Below, piece by piece: positions 56,942 to 64,000 of a stretch of 64,000 nucleotides of DNA (the stretch's first letter is position 1; the number at the start of each line of letters is the position of its first letter). The notes beneath the pieces are model-generated. The model did no database searches, was not told the DNA's origin, and saw only the letters and a program-made list of their open reading frames with translations. The position numbers and the translations under genes were made by a program. Source of the stretch: Serripes groenlandicus. Lineage: Eukaryota > Mollusca > Bivalvia > Cardiida > Cardiidae. Location: positions 35,455,955 to 35,519,954 of the forward strand of contig JASEVX010000011.1 of assembly GCA_031761405.1 (NCBI GenBank), given 5' to 3'.

Positions 56942-57274
56942 ATGCAGACTGCAACATTGACATTGGTCATGTGACAGATTCAGACCAATCAGATGGGGAG
57001 TCTCCACAACTATTTATAGCAGAGAATCTAGAGCCCACACAGGATCATGATGGCAGTGGTAACCAGAGCTCTGGGTCCCATCCACCTTCCATCACTTTAT
57101 GTAGTCCTGATACAGCTGGGAATCAGCCATCAATTTCTTCCGATGGGCTGGATCCTGGGAACCAGGGCTTCTTGGACTTGTCGATGACAGGAGGAAATTC
57201 TTTCGAAAAGCTGAGGTCTGCGTTGACAACTGAGGCATCTTCTAAAGAGTCTGAAATTGTCCAAAAGTTTATAA
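56942..57274 (+). CDS. prdm3/16: PRDM3/16 exon 2 (acidic, Ser/Pro-rich linker)
   Basis: Acceptor TTGTTTTCCAG ends at 56941; donor ATAA|GTGAGT begins at 57275. Entered in phase 1 it gives 111 residues (13-123) with no stop: an acidic start (DADCNIDIGHVTDSDQSD), a Ser/Gly/Pro-rich middle and a more charged end. This matches the position and composition, not the sequence, of the variable stretch between the N-terminal peptide and the PR domain of MECOM/PRDM16. Residues 89-93 read FLDLS, resembling the CtBP-binding PxDLS motif but lacking its proline. Base composition is visibly less AT-rich than its surroundings, as expected of coding sequence. Confidence 0.8.
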
Positions 57275-57747
57275 GTGAGTACATTTTACAAAGTAATGTG
57301 TTCTCAGTAAGTCTTGTTACAAATGATTTTTATACACTGATATTAATTCTGAAACATTAAAATAAAGATGCTACAGTTACTTTGCTTTGACATATATATA
57401 TATAAGCAATAGCTCATAAAAGATAATACGTAAATGTAAATATTCTACTTCAGAACGAGAGTTCATCTTTAGATGGCAAAAGTATGCAAGAACTTGTTAA
57501 AAGTTGATTCAAATTTCAGAATTTACCAGTAGAAATTAAGCAGAAGTATTTATCCTTATTGCCCTCTAAACTTCTGTCACGGGTACTCAAAAGTATCAAT
57601 GATACAATTCCCTTCTCCTTTTGACGCAATATTTTCGACTTATACAATAAGTGATCTTTCATTTACAAAGATTTTTTCTATTTTTGACTAAATGTTTTCA
57701 AAGTCATCTGCATCAGATTGATTGTATGTGACATATGTATGATACAG
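57275..57747 (+). other. Intron 2 of PRDM3/16
   Basis: 473 bp, GTGAGT to ACAG. It contains half of a family D hairpin (near 57578) and the right half of an old family A-type MITE (about 57600-57732) that reaches to within about 15 bp of the acceptor. Confidence 0.78.
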
Positions 57748-57950
57748 GTTATAACTCTAAGAGTGTCAATGAGGAACATGACTCGAATAAAGCATCAGGT
57801 CATGTAGCTGAAAACAAACCAGATCCTACAGATGTTGACTTTGTGATGAAGGTTGTGGACGGTAAAGTGGGGATATGGACAAACATTAAACTAGACGCTG
57901 GAAAAAACATTGGTCCACTGATGGTCACTCAACTGAACAGTCCATCAAAG
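57748..57950 (+). CDS. prdm3/16: PRDM3/16 exon 3, start of the PR (SET-like) domain
   Basis: Acceptor GATACAG ends at 57747; donor AAAG|GTCAGT starts at 57951. Entered in phase 1 it encodes residues 124-191 and ends in phase 0. VGIWTNIKLDAGKNIGP (residues 164-180) aligns with MECOM LGIWTKRKIEVGEKFGP and PRDM16 LGVWAKRKMEAGERLGP, the first strands of the PR domain; a preceding Pro-x-Pro...Asp-Phe also resembles the PIPAEFEL stretch. The exon stops a few residues after the GP, close to where the vertebrate exon ends. The polypyrimidine tract of the acceptor is poor. The next exon was not found before 64000. Confidence 0.86.
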
Positions 57951-58825
57951 GTCAGTCTTGTGTGCTTGTGCTTGGTGATTGGTTTATTTTACATATACCT
58001 CAAAGATTTATAGAAATATGTGGGGATCAGAAAAATCATAATTTCCAAGTCGGAAAGAACTCCCATTGGAAATTGTTAGTTATTTGGATGATATGAAATG
58101 TTGTAAGTTATTATGTCACAGTGTCACTACTGAGTGACCTACACTGCAATTAATATTCATATGAAGCGCCACAACCACTGCTACATTTTTAAAAATATAA
58201 TGTCAGTTAAGAGAAATGAAATTAATTTAATTTTAATTGATTGTGTAACAGTGTATGTGATATATAATGTTTTACCAGTGAACATTTGATACAATAATGC
58301 TTGGCCTTGATGATTGTACCCCCTTATAAAGAATAACAGCATCTTAAAACGTTAAACAAACAAGCAAACCAAAATCAACCAAACAGATATACCTTTAATT
58401 TGCTATTATTTAAAAAAAAAAAAAGTCAAACAAACAAGCAAAACAAAGTAAAAGGAACAGATAACTATTTATTTTGCTATTACTTTTAAAATTTCCTGAC
58501 ATTTTTTTGTAACAACTTAATGATATCTCTACATCAATGTGTCCCTGTCAGTAATGAATTGTTTTAGATGGTGCGGCCAATAAGCAGATGAAAGATGTGA
58601 CATGATTATAGAATAGAGAAAGGTATTATTGTGACAAATTCACATCCCTGAATGGGATTCAATGAGGAATTAATGCAGAGAATCTCACATAAATCTTGGC
58701 ATGAAAAAACTGGGCCCTTTTTACTTCCTTGTGTTTGTTTTCTTTGCCTTAGTAGAGCTAATTTACTGTTACCTTAGGTCGTACAGTGTTGTATGTCTGT
58801 CAAAGCTTCTGAAATATATATAGTG
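57951..58825. other. Non-coding intron
   Basis: Two copies of AAACAAACAAGCAAA-type sequence near 58355 and 58425; otherwise nothing recognised. Confidence 0.35.
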
Positions 58826-60150
58826 TTAACTCTTTCCCACTTGCAGAAGCATTCAATGCATCTTCAGCAGATGACTTGAAAACATAGTGGCAAAAGAGCA
58901 AATTCTGCAATTTCTTCTTTTGCTACTATGTTTTCAAAATTCGACTGGTGCATATCCATCTAATTAAATTCTGTCTTTTAAACTATATTTTAGAAAATAC
59001 CATTGAAACAAGAGTAATCATTAAATGGCTACCTAACTCGTCATGAGTATTTCCCATAAACATTTCGACTGTGTCCGTAGCAGGAGACATTTGCCACAAT
59101 GTTTTGAAATCTGTTCAATAATTGGTCTTTCATTTATAGAGATTTTCCATATCTTTTAGTTTTGCATATTCTTCTTCTTCAGACCTGCTGTATATGTATA
59201 AAAGGGTAACTATTTAACATTGAAAAACAGTGTAATACTATTCCTTTGCAATATTTAGGTACTAACAATTTAGAACCAGTCGTCAAGATTCTTTAAAATG
59301 CAAAAACACACCTCATTTTCATATTATTTATCACTGATTTGCTGAAAAAAACATATGAAGCCACAAGCTATTTTGGCTTCTTGTAGTGCTAACATAGCCT
59401 TTTAACCCTTTCGCAGATAGATCAAATCTGCAGCAGACGAAAAAACGTTTTGTCAAAAATCTCTATAAATGAAAGGATAATTTTTAACCGAGTTGAAAAC
59501 ATTGTGACAAAAGGCGAAATTGCCCATTATGAGTAATTTCTCCTTTTGCCACAATGTTTTTAAAACCAGAAAGCGTCTGTTTGTGGGAAAACTAGGTTTA
59601 AGAGCACACCATCAATTGATGTTCAATTCTTAGATGGCAGTGTCTCATATTAATATATCTCTCTAAAGCTCTAGTGTTTTGTTAATTTATCTTTTAATAT
59701 GCATCTCAGCTGTCGCCAGATGATCTTTCTTGGGCAGACTTTTCTATTATGTGACAGCCTGGCACACGAAAAGCACTAAGTCTACCCTATATTCTGTAAC
59801 ACAGTCAGTCTAGACCCTTTCCCACATACAGAGCAATTTTGACACATCTATCTGCAGCAGAACACTTTTGAGAACATTGTGGGCAAATGACATGAGTACT
59901 GGTTTAGTCTCCTGAGGAAGAAGACATCAAACATGATTATTATAAGCTAAAAGCTTGTTTCACAATTGATATAAAATAAAACAGTTTTTAACTAAAGGAG
60001 TAAGTGCTCTTCATGAGCAATTTCTTCTATTACCACAATGTTTTCAACTCTTTTCAATTATCATACTTTGCATGGATTGAAGACGTTTTTCTATATTTTA
60101 TACCCAGATCTATTCATTGTCAGCTGCTGCAGATTTGTTATATGTTGGAA
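58826..60150. mobile_element. Series of A' MITE remnants
   Basis: Remnants at about 58826-58960, 59095-59210, 59402-59600 (GAAATTGCCCATTATGAGTA) and 59812-60150, each recognised by CCCTTTCCCAC, GCAGCAGACGA, the AAATTGC...GCAATTT hairpin or CTGCTGCAGATTTGTTATAT. Confidence 0.5.
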
Positions 60151-60252
60151 TTGGTTCTTTCTTTCTCACAGTCAACAAATATGCAGGAGATGTGTTTTTG
60201 AAAACATCTAGGAAAAACATGGACAATTTCTAAATAATAAGTGTATAATTAT

Positions 60253-60455
60253 TTAACGCTTTCCCACCTGCAGATGTTTTTTGAAATCAACGTGACAAAA
60301 GGAGAAATTGCTCAAGATGAGCAATTTCTCCATTTGCCACAATGATTTCAACTGTTTTCAATAATTATACCTACAAATATAGAGATTTCCCATATTTTTT
60401 ACTATACATATTAAAGTCGTCTGCTGCAGATATGTTGTATGTGGGAAAGGGTTAA
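60253..60455 (-). mobile_element. A' TTAA MITE
   Basis: TTAACGCTTTCCCACCTGCA to GTATGTGGGAAAGGGTTAA with a perfect hairpin AAATTGCTCAAGATGAGCAA. Confidence 0.77.
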
Positions 60456-60556
60456 TAGAGATGGAAAATATTATGGTTAATGGAGAAATTGCTTATTTTG
60501 AACAATTTCTCCTCTTGTCAGAATGCTTTCAAAAGAGTCGTCTGCTGCAGATGCCT

Positions 60557-60822
60557 CATATGAGTCGTCTTACGAGAAAACCAACATTATGGCCTCTGCC
60601 TAATGTATCGACCCAGATCAGTCTGCGCAGACTGATCCGAGCCGACACATTCCGTCTCAGAAGATAGAGGTATAGACTAATGATTCCTGAAACAGAAAAT
60701 TCACAGGAGGCGAAAAGTGTCTATCCGGCTAAGCCTGCGCGGCTGCTGCTTATGCTGATCTGGGTCGATACATTAAGCAGTCTAGTCCACAATGTTGGTT
60801 TTCTAGCGGGACGGCTCATATG
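60557..60822. mobile_element. Family B TIR element
   Basis: GAGTCGTCTTACGAGAAAAC to GGTTTTCTAGCGGGACGGCT; ATAT on both sides. Confidence 0.8.
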
Positions 60823-61552
60823 AGTATTTTAAGAATCGTCTGACAGATCACGTATGTATAAAACTAATTTAGACTTTCTAAAACATTGTGGCAATAGAAG
60901 AAATTGCTCATTATGAGCAAGTATTCCTTTTTTCACAATGTTTTCATAACGTCTTCTGCTTGAGATGCACCAAAAGGTGTCTAGCAAAGGTTGCAAACTC
61001 GGATTAGATCAAACCAAGGACTGTAAAAACTGAGAAGTGGCTTTCTTCCTCACTCGTGCAGGGCAACCAGGATATCATTGAAACCATAATGTGGCAATTA
61101 ATAGGGTGAATTACAAGCTATCCTTTTGCCACAATGTTTACAAAAGTAATCTGCTGCAGAATCATCAAATTGTGTCTGCATGTGGGAAAGCGTTTATCAT
61201 GGAAACATGGTACAGTTATACATAATAAATCGGCATTAATCAAACTATTCCAAGTCGGGTCTTGTTTGTGGAAAAGTCACAGAAATTGTATGATGATAAG
61301 GGTTATGGGAGATTACTGCACCATGAATAGATGGATTGAAGCATTAGATGAAAGTATTAACTGTTAACTGTCTTACAATGTAACATCATTTTCTATTCTT
61401 TATGATAATTCACCACCAAGATGTTACCCTAGAAACAATAACCACAAGATATATGGCATCGGAAAAACGTGTGAACATTTTCTGAATTTGATTAATGAGA
61501 AATTATTCGACTTGAGAAAAATGTGGACATTTTTTTTAAAATAGTCAATTAA

Positions 61553-61782
61553 TTAACCCTTTCCCTCATATAGACGCTTTCTGACGCCTCTGCAGCAGAC
61601 GGCTTTTTGAAAACATAGTAACAAAAGAAGAAATTGCACAAATCGTGCAATTTCTGCTTTTGCCACAATGTTTTCGACTTTCTGTCATAGGTTATCTATT
61701 CAATTATGGAGATTTTCTATGTTTTGACAAGATACGTTCAAAGTCGTCTGCTGCAGAATTGTCGTATGAGGGAAAGGGTTAA
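61553..61782 (-). mobile_element. Family A TTAA MITE
   Basis: Reverse; intact TTAA borders; hairpin GCACAAATCGTGC. Confidence 0.88.
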
Positions 61783-61957
61783 ACCTTCAAAGTCATCTGC
61801 AGCAGATTTGTTGTAAATGGGAAAGGGCTAATACAGCGTGAAAGATGTAGAAAAAAGGATGCGTGCTTAATATAATATTCTTTAGCAATATCTTCATTTC
61901 CCACATTTGTTACAGATCGGATTCAAAATTACACTTTTTTTCCACAAGAGTTAATTC

Positions 61958-62098
61958 AGGCGGCCTTGGGCAAGGCACAGTTTCCTAAGCTTTAGTACTG
62001 GTATGTTAACCTTGGGATCATGAACAAGTGAACTGTCACCACCATGCTATAGCTGAAATAATGTTGAAATATGGCATAAAACCCTAATAAAACAAATT
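61958..62098 (+). mobile_element. SINE 3' part
   Basis: GGCCTTGGGCAAGGCACAG, ACTGGTATGTTAACC, AAATAATGTTGAAATATGGC, AAAACCCTAATAAAAC. Confidence 0.65.
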
Positions 62099-62285
62099 TA
62101 ACTTGATGCCAAGAAAAATAATATATAAGGTATTTGGATGAAAGCTGTAATTTGTATCATAAAAAGGCAATCGAAAAGTGCATTGAAGGGGAACTTTCTA
62201 TGCCATGACCTTATTAATTACCTTCACTTGTGAAGAGCTCATATTTACAGACATAATTATTTCTTAGTAACTTTTTATGTATCAG

Positions 62286-62400
62286 ACAACGGTAATACAC
62301 GCTGTGATGTCATGTACGGATGAGGGGTGTCATGCCACCTGCTTCGTGAAGTCAAAAGGCTGCACGCTCTTTCTCATCAGAGATGAGGGACCCCGTTAAA
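62286..62400. other. Small GC-richer block
   Basis: About 50% GC between AT-rich flanks, with GATGAGGGGTGTCATGCCAC. Not recognised; no open frame of note. Confidence 0.2.
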
Positions 62401-62454
62401 ACAAAAACACATGTTTTGCTGCTTTTTTGTTATGAAATAGGGAAGGTAAACCCT

Positions 62455-62690
62455 TTAACCTTTTATCCCTTTCCCACATCAAGGCGCTTTCTGATGCTAT
62501 TGTAGCATGCAACGTTTGAAAACATTATGTCAAAATTGCTCAAACATTAAGCAATGTCTCCATTTGTCACAATGTTTTCAATTCTTCTTAATAGTAATGC
62601 TTTCATTAATATTGCTTTTACATAGCTAATTTCATCTTGATGTTTTCAAAATCATCCGCTGCAGATTTGTTGTGTGTGGGAATGGATGGA
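62455..62690 (-). mobile_element. A' MITE remnant
   Basis: ATCCCTTTCCCACATCAAGG to GTTGTGTGTGGGAATGG. Confidence 0.55.
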
Positions 62691-62898
62691 CTGATATACT
62701 TTTAGTGTTGTTTGCATTGAATTTATTTTATGGAAGCATATTATGTATCAGTTGGATTTTTTTTGATAAAGCCTTAGTTGTAAACGAGTAATTTCTCCTT
62801 TACCTAAAAGAAATTCAACAAATTGTCTGCCACAAATTAGAATGTCTGCAGACTATGTGATGGATTTTAGAACTGTTTTTGAAAAATTACTCCAAATG

Positions 62899-63063
62899 CA
62901 GGGCTGGCAAAATATGATTTTGACTTACTTGTCCGTTTTTTCAAAATGCTATTTTGCACTTGTCCGTATGATTGTTATATAGTACATCCCTACAAAATGT
63001 CACTTGTCCGCACAGGCTCTGGGACAAGCTGGGCAATACGGACAATGGATTTTGCCACCCCTG
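62899..63063. mobile_element. hAT-like non-autonomous element
   Basis: CAGGGCTGGCAAAAT to ATTTTGCCACCCCTG: 15 bp terminal inverted repeats of the CAGGGGTGGC kind typical of hAT transposons. Inside, ACTTGTCCG occurs three times and its inverse CGGACAA once. A clean 8 bp target duplication is not visible. Confidence 0.6.
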
Positions 63064-63065
63064 AA

Positions 63066-64000
63066 ATGAATTAATTTTCATATCCCCCAAACTCAGCTGT
63101 TTAAACGGGATCAAACTTACGCTCCCCCCTCAATTTACTTTCCTTGAATCTTAAGACTGATTCTTACTGAATTTCATAGGAACAAAGATTCGAAAAAAAA
63201 GGAATTTAAGCCTTTGAGTGTTTTTGGGGTACATTTGAGTAATGTCTTAAGATCGTGGCCACCGTTGCTAAAAATAGATGACCTGTGTTATGATCACCAT
63301 TGGAAACCAGTCGTTTGACTGTGAAAGTCTTATGTTGGAAGTGTGTGAAAGCCAGAAAACATATTGGTTGGTAACCAGTGTCCATCACCCATCACATGAC
63401 TGTAAAACTGTTGTAAACAACTTTTAAGCCCTGTAATATAAATAGGCTATTTCATTTTAATGTTCACACATGCACACACAATATCAACTATGTGCAGTAG
63501 AGAACACTTGGCAATATTTATTCAAAAGAAGAAATTTTCCGTCTTGAGCAATTTCTCATTGCCACAATGCCTAGATTCAAATTGTTGCAAATTTGATATA
63601 TGTTCGAAAAGTTTAAACAAAATCCACTTTTATTGACATAGAATATACTCTTGTCAGTTGTCAAGGAAATGACATAAATTTCAGAAGCTCCTATAAATTC
63701 CATTGGTATATTCTTTAATACTCGCAATCTAATATGGTATTCAAAATGGCCATAAAAATATCCTTGTGTTAATCCAGGCACAGTTACCAGATCATTCTGT
63801 CCCCCATAATTCCAACTTCTTTACCTAATTAACTATTTACCTTATATACTATTTTGAGAGTCATCTTGATGGAAAATAGGAAAGTAGTCTGGAAAAATAT
63901 AATGCATGTAAATCTGGATGATACTGCTCAGGAACTGATTTTGTGTAGCCTTTGCCACCAGTGTACAGCCAACAAGCCATAATGTGTGGTTATGTTTTCA
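63066..64000. other. Non-coding stretch to the window end
   Basis: A weak MITE trace at about 63510-63620 (TCTTGAGCAATTTCTCATTG). No exon seen. Confidence 0.35.

Larger units (their letters stand above)
21850..57950 (+). other. prdm3/16: PRDM3/16 (MECOM/hamlet-like) gene, 5' part
   Basis: Transcription unit assembled from three exons whose splice phases agree: exon 1 ends in phase 1, exon 2 runs phase 1 to 1, exon 3 ends in phase 0, together 573 nt or 191 codons without a stop. Known for the family: long isoforms of MECOM and PRDM16 start with a short basic peptide, followed by a variable acidic/Ser-Pro region, a PR (SET-like) domain and then C2H2 zinc fingers; they act as nuclear transcriptional regulators and histone H3K9 methyltransferases. 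Here only the peptide, the linker and the first third of the PR domain are present; the gene continues past the window. The 5' limit is a guess from promoter motifs. The large first intron (34.9 kb) resembles the long first intron of vertebrate MECOM/PRDM16. Confidence 0.82.

Noticed and set aside
56971..57360. Exon 2 read as a stand-alone gene to the stop at 57360
   Set aside because: A GTGAGT donor at 57275 joins in phase to exon 3; the tail after it is ordinary intron.
61134..61367. Possible next PRDM exon
   Set aside because: It starts inside an A' MITE and its product does not resemble the rest of a PR domain.
62340..62400. Possible hammerhead ribozyme (minus-strand CTGATGAG)
   Set aside because: No pairing stem II and no proper GAAAC core follows.

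Overview
The window is AT-rich, intron- and repeat-dominated animal DNA, most likely from a bivalve mollusc of the heterodont/venerid type. The host inference rests on abundant SINEs of the RUDI/V-SINE kind (tRNA-like head, a 3' tail reading GGCGTTAAACCCC, short tandem-repeat termini), on elements with GAGCCG...GAGAAAACCAAC termini of a type I recall from clam genomes, and on molluscan-type tandem-repeat elements. There is no sign of bacterial gene organisation.

One host gene can be supported. It is the 5' end of a plus-strand PRDM3/PRDM16 (MECOM / hamlet) homologue. Exon 1 (coding 21991-22027) begins MRSKCKARRVAK, matching the conserved N-terminus of the long PR-domain isoforms of vertebrate MECOM and PRDM16. 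A 34.9 kb intron follows, then exon 2 (56942-57274), a 473 bp intron and exon 3 (57748-57950), which carries the start of the PR/SET domain. The splice phases agree (1, 1, 0) and the three pieces form one open frame of 191 codons. The rest of the PR domain and the zinc fingers must lie beyond 64000. Upstream of the start codon are an NRF1-type and a YY1-type motif, a six-codon upstream ORF and, further out, two TCACGTGA E-boxes.

Positions 1-21780 are the upstream intergenic region. It holds SINEs, a 283 bp terminal-inverted-repeat element (551-833), palindromic MITEs of several families and a 1 kb minisatellite (about 18560-19600). Positions 22028-56941 are intron 1, loaded with a family of about 230 bp palindromic elements bounded by TTAA (about 20 well-preserved copies across the window plus many older relatives). 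Intron 1 also holds a 38 bp minisatellite, three Helentron-like non-autonomous elements (24579-24887, 32521-33291, 50971-52570) and further SINEs. Positions 57951-64000 are intron 3 or later, with more MITE remnants and a probable hAT-like fragment.

The most interesting material is non-coding. (i) The TTAA MITE family (piggyBac-like signature: TTAA target, CCC-starting termini) shows paired changes in both arms of its central hairpin, repeated insertion into older relatives, sharing of TTAA borders between neighbours, and several copies bracketed by duplicated unique flank. (ii) The Helentron-like elements carry tandem arrays whose units contain nuclear-receptor half-sites: nine units each with AGGTCA-type sites at 1-nt spacing, and one perfect palindromic estrogen-response-element sequence. 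No transposase or reverse transcriptase gene was recognised in the window.
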